A DNA stretch of 64,000 nt, from assembly GCF_000218235.1 (NCBI RefSeq), contig NZ_GL945017.1, positions 1,726,376-1,790,375 of the forward strand, read 5' to 3'. Under the pieces are notes generated by a model that did no database searches, was not told where the DNA came from, and saw only the letters and a list, made by a program, of their open reading frames with translations. The position numbers and the translations under genes were made by a program. Positions 8,772 through 18,179 of this stretch are shown here, piece after piece; the first letter of the stretch is position 1; the number at the start of each line of letters is the position of its first letter. The DNA comes from Hallella multisaccharivorax DSM 17128 (GTDB lineage: Bacteria > Bacteroidota > Bacteroidia > Bacteroidales > Bacteroidaceae).

Positions 8772-9829
8772 TTCTCTTCAATGCATTTCGCAATCCACTC
8801 GCCTACCTCTTTCGTACCATAGTGGCTGCCACCCTCAACCTGAATTTCGGGAGTACGGACATTGTTGATAAGGCTTGCATTGCATGCTTTTCGGATAGCG
8901 GCACCCTCCTCTTTCAATCCGAAATGCTCAAGCATCATGGCAGCAGAAAGGATTTCAGCAAGAGGATTGGCTATATTCTTGCCCGCAGCCTGCGGCCAAG
9001 ATCCATGGACAGGCTCAAATAGTGGCGTGTGCTCACCAAGAGAGGCTGACGGTTGCAAGCCCATAGAACCCGTGATGGCCGACGTCTCATCTGTAAGAAT
9101 ATCGCCGAATGTGTTCTCAGTGACAATGACATCAAAATAACGAGGCTCCGTGAGCACCCGCATGGAAGCATTGTCAATAAACATATAGTCGACGGTTACC
9201 TCAGGATATTTAGGTTCCATTTCCTTGGCAATCTGTCTCCAAAGTCTTGAGCTGGCAAGGACGTTAGCCTTGTCAACGACCGTCAAGTGCTTGCTGCGGC
9301 GCATGGCAAAGTCAAAAGCCACTTTCAGGATGCGCTCTATCTCCGGACGATAGTAGATGTCTGTATCATAGGCCTTATCATTATCCTGATACTTCTCACC
9401 GAAATACATTCCGCCAGTCAGTTCACGAATGACGACGAAGTCTGCACCCTTGATCAGCTCCTCTTTCAGTGGACTCTTGTGGAGAAGACAGTCGAATGTC
9501 GCCACAGGTCGTACATTGGCAAAAAGCCCAAGCTTCTTGCGCATAGCGAGAAGGCCTGTCTCCGGACGAACCTTCAGCGTTGGGTTGTTATCAAAACGCG
9601 GATCACCTACAGCTGCAAAGAGCACTGCATCTGCATCCATACATGTTTTGAATGTCTCATCGGGGAATGGGTCTCCACAAGCATCAATGGCATGAGCACC
9701 GCAAATAGCCTCCTTGTACGTGAAAGTGTGTCCAAACTTCTTAGCGATCACATTCAGCACATTTAAGGCCTCTGGCATAATCTCCGGACCAATACCGTCG
9801 CCGGGGAGCACCGCAATTTTTAAATTCAT
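8768..9829 (-). CDS. leuB: 3-isopropylmalate dehydrogenase
   Basis: Oxidises and decarboxylates 3-isopropylmalate to 2-oxoisocaproate in leucine synthesis; in organisms with citramalate synthase it also acts on 3-methylmalate on the way to isoleucine. The 353-aa protein has the family features PGDGIGPEI at the N-terminus, the [11 protein letters not shown] block and the metal/NAD region [13 protein letters not shown] followed by [12 protein letters not shown]. It is the last gene of the leuA-leuC-leuD-cimA-leuB operon, 35 nt after the preceding gene. Confidence 0.96.
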   Translation of the reverse strand: MNLKIAVLPGDGIGPEIMPEALNVLNVIAKKFGHTFTYKEAICGAHAIDACGDPFPDETFKTCMDADAVLFAAVGDPRFDNNPTLKVRPETGLLAMRKKLGLFANVRPVATFDCLLHKSPLKEELIKGADFVVIRELTGGMYFGEKYQDNDKAYDTDIYYRPEIERILKVAFDFAMRRSKHLTVVDKANVLASSRLWRQIAKEMEPKYPEVTVDYMFIDNASMRVLTEPRYFDVIVTENTFGDILTDETSAITGSMGLQPSASLGEHTPLFEPVHGSWPQAAGKNIANPLAEILSAAMMLEHFGLKEEGAAIRKACNASLINNVRTPEIQVEGGSHYGTKEVGEWIAKCIEEN

Positions 9830-9864
9830 ATCGTAATTGTTTTACCTTATTCTTTAATTCCACT

Positions 9865-11424
9865 TTACTCTTTATTTCTCAACGAAGCATTCTCCGCCTC
9901 CTCTATCATATTCAGCATCTTGATCGTAGCTTGGATAGCGGCCTCAGTCTGGTCTGCATCAAGCCCACGCGTGCGCCATTGCTTTTCTCCATCGTTCCAT
10001 GTTATCACAGTCTGCACGAGGGCATCTGTGCGGCCACCGGGGGGAATAGTCACCGCATAGTTCTGCAGCAATGGAAATGTACGGTTGAGCTTTTCCTTAT
10101 ATATCTTTCGCAAGGCTTTCACGAAAGCATCATACTGACCGTCACCTGTCGAGTCAGCCTCGTATTCCTTACCATTGATGCTGACTTTCAGACTGGCAAT
10201 AGGCTTCAGTCCATAGCTGGTAGAAACCATATAACTCACCAATTTCACTGTCTGCTCAGGTGAAGAGTGCTTCAACACATCACTGACAATATAGGGTAAA
10301 TCATCCTGAGTGACCAGTTGCTTTTTGTCTCCAAGCTCCGTGATACGCTGCGTTACAGCCTTTGTCTGCTCCTTGGTAAGTTCCAGGCCTATGTCTTCCA
10401 GATTCCTGACAATATTCGCCTTACCGGAGTTCTTTCCCAAAGCAAACTCACGATGTCTGCCAAAGCGCTCAGGAACGAGGGCATTACTGTACAAATGGGC
10501 TTTATTATCACCGTCAGCATGAACGCCTGCTACCTGTGTGAAAACATTCTCACCGATAACCGGCGTATTGGGCGAATACCCGATGCCACTGTATCCCGCA
10601 ACAATGTTGCTGATTTCCATCAGTGTTGTCTCATCTATATGTTCCTTAACGTGCATCTGGTCTTTGAGCATCACATGAATGCTACTCAGTGGCGCATTGC
10701 CACAACGCTCGCCCAGCCCATTGACGGTCACATGCAATCCTGAGCAACCAGCCTCCACAGCCATTAATGAGTTGCCTACTGCCATGTCATAGTCGTTGTG
10801 GGCATGAAACTCAAACTTCGTATCTGGATACCGGTCCGTCATTGCGCGGGTATATTCATAAGAGTTTAAAGGATTGAGAATGCCGAGTGTATCAGGCAAA
10901 AGAAACCTCACTATCCCCTCGTCCTTTAACGCATCCATCATGGCCCAGACATAGTCGCGGCTGTCACGCATGCCCTGCGACCAATCCTCTAAATAGAGGT
11001 TTACATCCATACCTTTAGAATGCGCATAAGCAATTACAGCCTTAATATCGTCTATATGTTTCTCTGGCGTTTTCTTCAACTGGCACTGGCAATGCTTCAA
11101 AGAGCCTTTCGCCAACAGATTAATGGTTTTGCAACCACACTCTGTTATCCAATCTACTGATTTCTCACCGTCAACAAACCCCAAGACTTCTACCCTATTG
11201 AGCATCCCGTGCTGTCGGGCATAATTGCATACCATGGACACAGCGTCTTTCTCACCCTCCGATACTCTTGCTGAGGCCACTTCTATGCGATCAACTCCTA
11301 CTTCAGAAAGTAGGTAGCGGGCTATCATCAGCTTCTCATGCGGCAGAAAACTTACGCCATTGGTCTGTTCGCCATCACGTAGCGTACAGTCCATGATCTC
11401 TATCTCACGATCCTTACCTACCAT
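9865..11424 (-). CDS. cimA: Citramalate synthase-like / second 2-isopropylmalate synthase-like enzyme
   Basis: Acetyl-CoA-dependent condensing enzyme of the DRE-TIM family, 519 aa from ATG 11424. It shows the catalytic CTLRDGEQ near the N-terminus, the metal motif HAHND around residue 220, the NGLGERCGNAPL signature, and a C-terminal LeuA-type regulatory domain (about residues 390-505). It is a paralogue of leuA (13455-14954), differing throughout. A second synthase in a leuBCD operon most likely makes citramalate from pyruvate for isoleucine; this is inferred from context and family. The ATG overlaps the leuD stop by one base (TAATG), so I prefer it to the GTG at 11448. Confidence 0.8.
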   Translation of the reverse strand: MVGKDREIEIMDCTLRDGEQTNGVSFLPHEKLMIARYLLSEVGVDRIEVASARVSEGEKDAVSMVCNYARQHGMLNRVEVLGFVDGEKSVDWITECGCKTINLLAKGSLKHCQCQLKKTPEKHIDDIKAVIAYAHSKGMDVNLYLEDWSQGMRDSRDYVWAMMDALKDEGIVRFLLPDTLGILNPLNSYEYTRAMTDRYPDTKFEFHAHNDYDMAVGNSLMAVEAGCSGLHVTVNGLGERCGNAPLSSIHVMLKDQMHVKEHIDETTLMEISNIVAGYSGIGYSPNTPVIGENVFTQVAGVHADGDNKAHLYSNALVPERFGRHREFALGKNSGKANIVRNLEDIGLELTKEQTKAVTQRITELGDKKQLVTQDDLPYIVSDVLKHSSPEQTVKLVSYMVSTSYGLKPIASLKVSINGKEYEADSTGDGQYDAFVKALRKIYKEKLNRTFPLLQNYAVTIPPGGRTDALVQTVITWNDGEKQWRTRGLDADQTEAAIQATIKMLNMIEEAENASLRNKE

Positions 11425-12020
11425 TATCTCTTGTGTTTTTCTTCCCACACCTCTACCTTGTCTCGGTTTTGTACCAGGAAATCCACATCGTCAAGCCCAT
11501 TCTCCAGGCAATGCTTCTTATATCCATTAATCTCAAAATGCTCACTGCGACCGGTAGCGAGATTCGTAACCGTTTGATTGGGCAAATCGACACGCACTTG
11601 TGTCTGATGATTATGGGCAATGCTGTCAAAGAGCTCTTTCAGGAAGCTCTCTGTGACAACCACGGGAAGTACAAAGTTGTTGAGCTCGTTGTTTTTGTGA
11701 ATATCCGCGAAAAAAGAACTGATAACGACTCTAAAGCCATAACCTGCGATGGCCCATGCAGCATGCTCACGCGAGGAACCTGACCCGAAGTTCTTTCCGG
11801 CTACGAGTATGACGGCATCCTTAAAGTCAGGTTTGTTAAGCACAAAGTCTTTTTTCTCTGAGCCGTCAGCATTAAAGCGCCAATCGTGAAAGAGATAAGG
11901 CCCGAAGCCGTCTTTCTGGGTCAGCTTCAAATAGCGTGCCGGGATGATCTGATCGGTATCCACGTTCTCCAGGGGAAGGGGAACGCATGTTGATGTGATG
12001 ATATTGAATTTCTGCTTCAT
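11424..12020 (-). CDS. leuD: 3-isopropylmalate dehydratase small subunit
   Basis: Swivel-domain subunit that pairs with LeuC to isomerise 2- to 3-isopropylmalate (and citramalate to methylmalate). At 198 aa it has the normal length for the bacterial type. The motif NVDTDQIIPARYL near residue 20 and the GKNFGSGSSREHAAWAI block, which contacts substrate, are intact. It begins 2 nt after leuC ends and its stop overlaps the next start by one base, so translation is probably coupled along the operon. Confidence 0.96.
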   Translation of the reverse strand: MKQKFNIITSTCVPLPLENVDTDQIIPARYLKLTQKDGFGPYLFHDWRFNADGSEKKDFVLNKPDFKDAVILVAGKNFGSGSSREHAAWAIAGYGFRVVISSFFADIHKNNELNNFVLPVVVTESFLKELFDSIAHNHQTQVRVDLPNQTVTNLATGRSEHFEINGYKKHCLENGLDDVDFLVQNRDKVEVWEEKHKR

Positions 12021-12022
12021 GA

Positions 12023-13414
12023 TTAAAGAGTTCTGGGATCTGTGATTTTTCCTGTTATTGCTGCTGCTGCCGCTACGAGAGGGCTGGCGAGAATGGTACG
12101 ACTGCCAGGTCCCTGTCGCCCTTCAAAGTTGCGGTTACTTGTTGAAACACTATACTTACCGGCAGGTACTTTATCATCGTTCATTGCCAGACATGCGGAG
12201 CATCCTGGCTGGCGGATGGCGAAGCCGGCCTCTATCAATACCTTGTCAAGGCTCTCTTCCTTGATCTGACGCGCGACAAGATGCGATCCGGGTACAAGCC
12301 AAGCCACAACATTTTCAGCTTTATGCTTGCCCTTCACCATTCCGGCAAATGCACGGAAATCCTCTATACGGCCATTAGTGCAGGCACCAAGAAAGACATA
12401 GTCGATGGGGTGACCCAATAATTTCTCACCGGGTTGGAAACCCATATACTTGAGGCTTTTCTCGAAACCGGAACGTTCTGTCTCCGGAATCTCATCAAGT
12501 GTGGGAATCGCTTCATTGATGCTTATGCCCATGCCGGGATTGGTACCATAGGTGATACGGGGCTCAATGTCGTCTGCATTGAATACAAGTTCTTGGTCAA
12601 AAACCGCGTCATCGCCACTCTTGAGGGTCTTCCAATAAGCTACAGCCCTATCCCAATCGGCACCTTTAGGTGCATACTCACGGCCTTTCAGATAGGCGAA
12701 AGTAGTCTCATCAGGAGCCACAAAACCGCCACGGGCACCCATCTCAATGGAAAGGTTGCAGAGTGTGAGACGTCCGTCCATCGACATGTCGCGCACTACA
12801 TCGCCCGCATATTCTACGAAATAGCCCGTCGCGCCCGATGTGGAGAGCTGACTCATCAGATAGAGCGCCACATCCTTTGCAGTCACTCCCCGCTTCAGCT
12901 TCCCATTGACACTGATACGCATCGATTTTGGCTTCTGCTGTAAGATGCACTGAGAGGCAAGCACCATCTCCACTTCAGAAGTGCCTATACCGAAAGCCAC
13001 GGCCCCCACAGCACCATGCGTCGATGTGTGACTGTCACCACAGACAATGGTCATTCCAGGCAGCGAAAGTCCTTTCTCAGGACCAATGACATGGATAATT
13101 CCATTGTCCTCAGTGTTCATCTTGAACTCTGTCAGTCCAAACTCTTCACAGTTCCTGTCGAGCGTATCCACCTGGTGACGTCCTACGGGATCGACGATAG
13201 GCTTATCCTGATCATGTGTCTGAATATTGTGGTCAGGCATAAAGAAGTTCTGTTTCGGTCGGAAGACCTTCAAACCACGCTGACGCAGACCGTCAAAAGC
13301 CTGCGGAGTCGTCACCTCATGGCCATAGAGTCGGTCGATGTAAAGCTGTGTGGGACCGTCCTTGACAACCTGGACGACATGGCTGTCCCAAATCTTATCG
13401 AAAAGTGTATTCAT
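12023..13414 (-). CDS. leuC: 3-isopropylmalate dehydratase large subunit
   Basis: Iron-sulfur aconitase-family subunit, 463 aa, which carries the [4Fe-4S] catalytic cluster. The cluster cysteines are visible in FLGACTNGR and GCSACLAMN; the N-terminal motifs DHNIQT and [11 protein letters not shown] are also intact. It lies between leuA (40 nt upstream) and leuD (2 nt downstream) and forms the heterodimeric isomerase with LeuD. Confidence 0.97.
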   Translation of the reverse strand: MNTLFDKIWDSHVVQVVKDGPTQLYIDRLYGHEVTTPQAFDGLRQRGLKVFRPKQNFFMPDHNIQTHDQDKPIVDPVGRHQVDTLDRNCEEFGLTEFKMNTEDNGIIHVIGPEKGLSLPGMTIVCGDSHTSTHGAVGAVAFGIGTSEVEMVLASQCILQQKPKSMRISVNGKLKRGVTAKDVALYLMSQLSTSGATGYFVEYAGDVVRDMSMDGRLTLCNLSIEMGARGGFVAPDETTFAYLKGREYAPKGADWDRAVAYWKTLKSGDDAVFDQELVFNADDIEPRITYGTNPGMGISINEAIPTLDEIPETERSGFEKSLKYMGFQPGEKLLGHPIDYVFLGACTNGRIEDFRAFAGMVKGKHKAENVVAWLVPGSHLVARQIKEESLDKVLIEAGFAIRQPGCSACLAMNDDKVPAGKYSVSTSNRNFEGRQGPGSRTILASPLVAAAAAITGKITDPRTL

Positions 13415-13454
13415 ATTCTATTGATGTTTTTAAGAATCCAAAGCTCTGTCTCCG

Positions 13455-14954
13455 TTATTTCCTGAACTTGTTGATGCAATCGAGATAAGCCTCAACAGAA
13501 GCTGTAACTATGTCTGTATTAGCACCGAAGCCATAGTAAACGTGTCCGTCGTATTCCACCTGCATGTGCACTTTACCCACATCGTCGGAGCCTTGCGTGA
13601 TGGCCTGAATGGTAAACTCCTTCAACGTCATCTGCCTATGGATAATCCGTTTAAGTGCCTGAATGGCCGCGTCCACAGGACCATTGCCAGAAGCACTCTC
13701 CTCGAACTTCTCTCCGGCGATATCGAGACCGATACTTGCCACGTTGCGCACGCCTTTACCGGCCGTCACCTGCAGATAGTCGAGCTTAACAGCATGAGAG
13801 GCTGCTTTGTCGGCTCCTGCGAGCATCAGCACATCATCATCGGTGATTTCTTTCTTCCTGTCTGCAAGTTTGAGGAATTCCTCATAGATCTTGTCAAGCC
13901 GGCTCTGGTCCTTGATGTCAACGCCATTGGCCTCCAATCTATATTTGAGAGCAGCCCGACCCGACCGTGCGGTAAGCACAATCTCGTTATTCTCCAGACC
14001 TATATCCTTCGGATCAATGATTTCGTAAGTCTGTACATTCTTCAACACACCATCCTGATGGATTCCCGACGAATGGGCAAAGGCGTTGCGGCCAACGATA
14101 GCTTTGTTAGGCTGCACAGGCATGTTCATCAGCGAGGAGACCATGCGTGAAATGGGATAGATCTTACGGGTATTGATATTAGTGTCAATTCCTATGTTTT
14201 TATGGCATTTCAGAATCATTGCTATCTCTTCCAAGGAGGTGTTTCCGGCACGCTCACCGATACCGTTGATGGTCACTTCTACTTGCCTTGCCCCGTTGAG
14301 CACCCCCTCAAGTGTGTTGGCGGTAGCCATGCCGAGATCGTTATGGCAATGTGTAGAGATAATCGCCTTGTCGATGTTGTCGACATGCTCTTTAAGGTAT
14401 TTTATCTTGGCGCCATACTCGTTGGGCAGGCAGTAACCGGTGGTGTCAGGTATGTTGACAACCGTGGCACCGGCTTTGATGACAGCCTCAACCACACGGG
14501 CAAGATACTCGTTGTCTGTGCGTCCGGCATCCTCAGCATAGAACTCCACGTCTTCCACATATTTCTTTGCGTAGGCCACGGCACGCACGGCACGCTCGAG
14601 AATATCCTCACGATTGCTATTAAACTTATACTTAATGTGAGAGTCACTCGTGCCCAATCCTGTGTGTATCCGCTTATGCTTTGCATACTTCAATGCCTCG
14701 GCTGCACAGTCGATATCTTTCTCCACAGCACGCGTCAAAGCGCAAATCGTCGGCCAAGTGACGGCCTTGCTGATTTCCACTACGGAGTTGAAGTCGCCAG
14801 GCGAAGAGATGGGGAAGCCAGCCTCGATGACATCCACGCCGAGAAGCTCCAACTGCTTGGCCACTTGAATCTTCTCTACTGTGTTCAACTGGCAACCGGG
14901 TACTTGCTCACCATCACGCAACGTTGTGTCAAAAATATAAAGTCTCTCACTCAT
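13455..14954 (-). CDS. leuA: 2-isopropylmalate synthase
   Basis: Committing enzyme of leucine synthesis: acetyl-CoA plus 2-oxoisovalerate to 2-isopropylmalate. The 499-aa protein starts with [13 protein letters not shown] (catalytic Arg), has the metal ligands in [25 protein letters not shown], the substrate region [11 protein letters not shown] and a C-terminal allosteric domain (about residues 385-495) with the usual GNGPVDA loop. It is the first structural gene of the operon and lies 72 nt after the attenuator terminator, so it should be controlled by attenuation and by feedback inhibition. Confidence 0.95.
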   Translation of the reverse strand: MSERLYIFDTTLRDGEQVPGCQLNTVEKIQVAKQLELLGVDVIEAGFPISSPGDFNSVVEISKAVTWPTICALTRAVEKDIDCAAEALKYAKHKRIHTGLGTSDSHIKYKFNSNREDILERAVRAVAYAKKYVEDVEFYAEDAGRTDNEYLARVVEAVIKAGATVVNIPDTTGYCLPNEYGAKIKYLKEHVDNIDKAIISTHCHNDLGMATANTLEGVLNGARQVEVTINGIGERAGNTSLEEIAMILKCHKNIGIDTNINTRKIYPISRMVSSLMNMPVQPNKAIVGRNAFAHSSGIHQDGVLKNVQTYEIIDPKDIGLENNEIVLTARSGRAALKYRLEANGVDIKDQSRLDKIYEEFLKLADRKKEITDDDVLMLAGADKAASHAVKLDYLQVTAGKGVRNVASIGLDIAGEKFEESASGNGPVDAAIQALKRIIHRQMTLKEFTIQAITQGSDDVGKVHMQVEYDGHVYYGFGANTDIVTASVEAYLDCINKFRK

Positions 14955-15025
14955 AATATATAATAATAATGTGTATATTTACCGATTAATGATCTGAATT
15001 AAATAAAGAATCACTTTCATAAAGC

Positions 15026-15062
15026 AAAAAGGCCTTCCCACTGTTGGAAGTGGAAAGGCCTT
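15026..15062 (-). terminator. Attenuator terminator of the leu operon
   Basis: On the minus strand the arm AAGGCCTTtCCACT, a short loop, and AGTGGgAAGGCCTT form a strong stem followed by a run of U (15026-15030 read as TTTTT). It lies between the leader peptide stop and leuA. Ten bases of its 5' arm and loop (15043-15052) are exactly complementary to leader bases 15102-15111, which allows a competing antiterminator. Confidence 0.88.
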
Positions 15063-15078
15063 GCTATGGGATATCTTA

Positions 15079-15171
15079 TCAGACATGCACGCACGCCCCT
15101 TCACTTCCAACCGTTGTACGCAGTCGAATGCCCAAAATAATAATGGTAAGGATGGCGATAAGTGCTATCAT
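15079..15171 (-). CDS. leu operon leader peptide (30 aa, Ile/Leu-rich)
   Basis: ATG at 15171, TGA at 15079-15081. Residues 2-17 read IALIAILTIIILGIRL: 7 Ile and 4 Leu in 16 codons. Residues 18-30 are ordinary (RTT, VGSEG, ACVHV). The promoter is at 15197-15228, so the start codon lies about 20 nt into the transcript. Codons 21-24 contain the sequence that pairs with the terminator 5' arm. A ribosome slowed in the Ile/Leu codons would leave that segment free and permit antitermination; a ribosome reaching the stop would cover it and allow termination. This is the classic ribosome-mediated attenuation design. Confidence 0.88.
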   Translation of the reverse strand: MIALIAILTIIILGIRLRTTVGSEGACVHV

Positions 15172-15196
15172 TGTCGTTTATTTTGTTTTTCGGTTG

Positions 15197-15228
15197 CAAA
15201 GGTAAACATTTATCCACATACCAACAAA
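15197..15228 (-). promoter_or_regulatory. Promoter of the leuACD-cimA-leuB operon
   Basis: Minus strand: TTTG (15225-15228), a 20-nt spacer and TACCTTTG (15197-15204), a full match to the Bacteroidota consensus. Transcription should begin about 15190, just before the leader peptide. Confidence 0.85.
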
Positions 15229-15266
15229 TAATCTGTTATTTTTTTATGAATAAATGTGATAATCTA

Positions 15267-16769
15267 TCAGAAGGGGGTTGATCCGCTGCCACCCCCAAGC
15301 GGATCATCATCGTTGCCAAGCCTCGATCCAATGATTTCTCCGCCCATATCGCCGGGCAATGGTGCCAGCATGGCATCCTCCGGATTGGCAAAGCGCGTGT
15401 ACTGCCCCTGGAAAGAGAGCAGCACATCACCTGTAGCGCCCTTACGGTGCTTGGCGATAATAATCTGTGCCTTGCCGCGCAGGTCGTTACCTTTCTCATC
15501 TTCATACAGGTGATAGTATTCAGGACGGTGCACAAAAAGCACCATATCGGCATCCTGCTCAATAGCACCTGACTCACGCAAATCACTTAGCTGGGGCCGT
15601 TTGCCCTCCAAGCCTTCACGGTTTTCCACTGTACGGTTGAGCTGTGAGAGTGCGATGACGGGAATATCCAGCTCTTTAGCAAGACCTTTCAGCGAACGAG
15701 AGATGGTCGAGACCTCTTCCTGACGATTGCCAAAGCGCGCGCCATTGGCATTCATCAGCTGCAGATAGTCGATCATGATGAGTTTCACGCCTTTCTCGCG
15801 CACCAGCCGGCGGGCTTTTGTGCGCAACTCAAAGATAGACATGCCTGGCGTATCGTCAATGAAGAGCGGCGCACCCGTCAGTTTAGACAATCGCTTGTCA
15901 AGGCGCTCCCATTCATCGCGGGCAAGCTGACCGTTCATGATCTTCTTGCCTTCAATCTCACACACATTACTTATCAGGCGATCTACGAGCTGCACGTTGT
16001 TCATCTCCAACGAGAAGAAAGCCACAGGTTCACAATAGTCCACTGCAATATTCTTGGCAATGGACAGTGCAAAAGAGGTCTTACCCATGGCAGGACGCCC
16101 GGCAATGATGACGAGGTCACTTTTCTGCCAGCCCGAAGTCATGTCGTCAAGTTTGGTAAAGCCCGACGGAATACCCGTCAGACCGGTGCTGTTCGATGAG
16201 GCTTTCTGTATGATGTCGACAGCTTGACGGACTACGGGATCGATCTGGGTGTAGTCCTGTCGCATGTTTTTCTGCGAGATCTCAAAGAGAGAGCCCTCCG
16301 CCTCCTGCATCAGCTCGTCGGTGTCAACCATCGGGTCAAAGGCCGCCGTTTCCACCTTGCTGGCAAAAGAGATCAGTTGACGTGCCATATACTTCTGCTG
16401 AAGAATCTTCGAATGGTATTCCACATTGGCAGCTGACGCCACATGCGAGGCAAGATCAACAATATAGGTGGGGCCGCCCACGTCGTCAAGGGTGCCCTCC
16501 TTCTCCAGCTCGTTGGTCACAGTGAGAATGTCTACAGGATTCTCGTCGATGTTGAGCTTCTGTATTGCCGCATAGATTTTCTGATGGCGAGGTTCATAGA
16601 AAGTGTCGGGTCGAAGAGTCTCCGACACAATGGAGAAAGCGTCCTTGTCAATCATCAGCGCGCCAAGCACAACTTTTTCTATATCAAGTGCCTGAGGCTG
16701 CAAATGACCATAGGTCGGGTCAATGGGGGCAGAAGCCTTACGGCGTGGTTTCTTACTTTGTTCTGGCAT
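15267..16769 (-). CDS. dnaB: Replicative DNA helicase DnaB
   Basis: Hexameric 5'-3' helicase that unwinds the replication fork. The protein is 500 aa from ATG 16769 (a TTG three codons upstream is less likely). The N-terminal DnaB domain (about residues 18-120; PQALDIEKVVLGALMID) is followed by the RecA-like domain with Walker A GRPAMGKTS, the H1a region FFSLEMNN, Walker B LIMIDYLQLM and the arginine-finger region KHRKGATGDV. The C-terminal tail is glycine-rich. No intein or insertion is present. The gene stands alone, divergent from ispE, with TAATTTTG at 16790-16797 as a possible -7 element. Confidence 0.97.
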   Translation of the reverse strand: MPEQSKKPRRKASAPIDPTYGHLQPQALDIEKVVLGALMIDKDAFSIVSETLRPDTFYEPRHQKIYAAIQKLNIDENPVDILTVTNELEKEGTLDDVGGPTYIVDLASHVASAANVEYHSKILQQKYMARQLISFASKVETAAFDPMVDTDELMQEAEGSLFEISQKNMRQDYTQIDPVVRQAVDIIQKASSNSTGLTGIPSGFTKLDDMTSGWQKSDLVIIAGRPAMGKTSFALSIAKNIAVDYCEPVAFFSLEMNNVQLVDRLISNVCEIEGKKIMNGQLARDEWERLDKRLSKLTGAPLFIDDTPGMSIFELRTKARRLVREKGVKLIMIDYLQLMNANGARFGNRQEEVSTISRSLKGLAKELDIPVIALSQLNRTVENREGLEGKRPQLSDLRESGAIEQDADMVLFVHRPEYYHLYEDEKGNDLRGKAQIIIAKHRKGATGDVLLSFQGQYTRFANPEDAMLAPLPGDMGGEIIGSRLGNDDDPLGGGSGSTPF

Positions 16770-16840
16770 AGTCTGCAATTAATTCGGTACAAAATTACAA
16801 AATTCCCGCTGCAAAGAGTTCCTGTTTCAACAAAAAGATT

Positions 16841-16848
16841 TATTTTTG
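16841..16848 (+). promoter_or_regulatory. Possible -7 element for ispE
   Basis: TATTTTTG matches TAnnTTTG and lies 52 nt before the preferred ispE start. The -33 half is not recognisable. Confidence 0.45.
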
Positions 16849-16900
16849 CAAAGTATAAACATGACGCATGATTCATGCGTATCGAAAACCATTAGAGACT

Positions 16901-17740
16901 ATGATTACTTTTCCTTGCGCCAAGATTAACCTCGGACTCAACATTGTAGCGGAGCGCCCTGATGGCTACCACGACATAGAGACCGTGTTCTACCCTATTC
17001 CCCTCACCGACGCCCTTGAGATCAAGTATATGAGCGAGGAGTTTCCTTCAGATGTTCCCTGCGACCTGAAAGTCACCGGCAACGCCGTGGACTGTGACGA
17101 GCAGAAAAACCTCGTGGTGAAAGCCTACTCACTGCTTGCCGCCGATTATGAGCTCCCCCGAATCCATGCCCATCTCTTCAAACGCATACCCATGCAGGCA
17201 GGTCTCGGTGGCGGATCAGCCGACGGCGCGTTCATGATCCGTCTGCTCGACGAGCGCTTCCGCCTCAACATCGGCATCGCCGAGATGGAGCGCTATGCCG
17301 CCCTACTGGGATCCGACTGTGCATTCTTCATTGAGGCAGAGCCGTCGTTTGCCACCTCCCGTGGTGAAATACTTGAACCCGCCGACGGACCCAAAGGAAA
17401 TCTCGACGGTTACTACATCGCCATTGTCAAGCCCGACGTCGCCGTCTCCACCGCTCAGGCCTACCGTGAAATAGTCTGCCGAAAGCCTGAAAGGTGTTGC
17501 CGCGATGTAGTCAGACAGCCTATCGACACCTGGAAAGACGACCTTAGCAACGATTTTGAGCGACCGGTCTTCAAGGCGCATCCCGAATTGGAAGCTATCA
17601 AGCAACGGTTCTACGGGATCGGTGCCGCCTACGCGCAAATGTCAGGCAGCGGAAGTGCCATCTTCGGTATCTTCCGCAATAACCCCACGAAAGTGGCGGC
17701 AACCTTCCCCGACTGCTATACATTTACCGCACGCTTGTAA
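16901..17740 (+). CDS. ispE: 4-(cytidine 5'-diphospho)-2-C-methyl-D-erythritol kinase
   Basis: GHMP-family kinase of the non-mevalonate isoprenoid pathway; phosphorylates CDP-methylerythritol. The protein is 279 aa from ATG 16901, directly before the conserved FPCAKINLGLN; an upstream in-frame ATG at 16868 would add 11 unconserved residues. The ATP loop PMQAGLGGGSADGA and the C-terminal MSGSGSAIFGIF are intact. A polyprenyl synthase for the same pathway lies at 58619-59593. Downstream is a 22-bp repeat array. Confidence 0.94.
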   Translation: MITFPCAKINLGLNIVAERPDGYHDIETVFYPIPLTDALEIKYMSEEFPSDVPCDLKVTGNAVDCDEQKNLVVKAYSLLAADYELPRIHAHLFKRIPMQAGLGGGSADGAFMIRLLDERFRLNIGIAEMERYAALLGSDCAFFIEAEPSFATSRGEILEPADGPKGNLDGYYIAIVKPDVAVSTAQAYREIVCRKPERCCRDVVRQPIDTWKDDLSNDFERPVFKAHPELEAIKQRFYGIGAAYAQMSGSGSAIFGIFRNNPTKVAATFPDCYTFTARL

Positions 17741-17754
17741 GCATCACCTCAACG

Positions 17755-17858
17755 CCGTAATGGCAATGCGATTACACCGTAAACGCATTGCCTCTACACC
17801 GTAAACGCATTGCCTCTACACCGTAATCGCATTGCCTCTACACCGTAATCGCAGACGG
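17755..17858. repeat. 22-bp intergenic array, family 1 (four full units plus partial)
   Basis: Units begin at 17755, 17777, 17799, 17821 and 17843, each exactly 22 bp. The main unit is CCGTAAACGCATTGCCTCTA plus CA. The first unit is inverted in its core: GGCAATGCGATTAC (17762-17775) is the exact reverse complement of GTAATCGCATTGCC (17823-17836), so the array can fold back on itself. There are no unique spacers, so it is not CRISPR. Related copies lie at 41842-41922 and 63819-63851. It starts 14 nt after the ispE stop. Confidence 0.85.
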
Positions 17859-18079
17859 CGTCTGTCGGGTGTCATCGACGCGATGACGTCACTCGGGCAG
17901 GCTAAAGCGCTTTCTTTGCCAGCACCATGGATATCTCTGGGCAGGCTGTAGACATAGTTGGCACGCAGAGTTCCCAACGCTAAGCCATAAGCCAGCCTGC
18001 TGCTGCCATTGGAAAAGAGTGAGTATACGTCATCACCGTAAGTTGCTGCAAGTACTTCTCCAGAGGGTCGGGGAGCATA
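17816..18079 (-). pseudogene. Decayed open frame without start codon
   Basis: The stretch between ispE and the hexosaminidase (17741-18225, 485 nt) contains a frame open for 87 codons on the minus strand, closed by the repeat array and beginning right after an in-frame TGA (18080-18082). Its translation looks protein-like (for example YGDDVYSLF, RLAYGLALG, YVYSLPRDIHGAG) but it lacks a usable start. A second minus-strand frame just upstream also looks coding (NWWIASYTGDMLPDPLEKY) and would join it after a frameshift. I do not recognise the family. A gene remnant is the simplest reading; chance cannot be excluded. Confidence 0.35.
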
Positions 18080-18179
18080 TCACCTGTGTAACTTGCTATC
18101 CACCAATTACCTGAGCAGATATGCATAGATAGTATGATTCGCACAATTATAAAGAAATTTAAAAATGCTATTTCATTCG

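Noticed and set aside
9287-9766. A 159-codon plus-strand frame inside leuB
   Set aside because: Shadow of leuB, which is complete and typical.
17755-17858. CRISPR array
   Set aside because: The 22-bp units are directly adjacent without unique spacers, one is inverted, and no cas gene is nearby.
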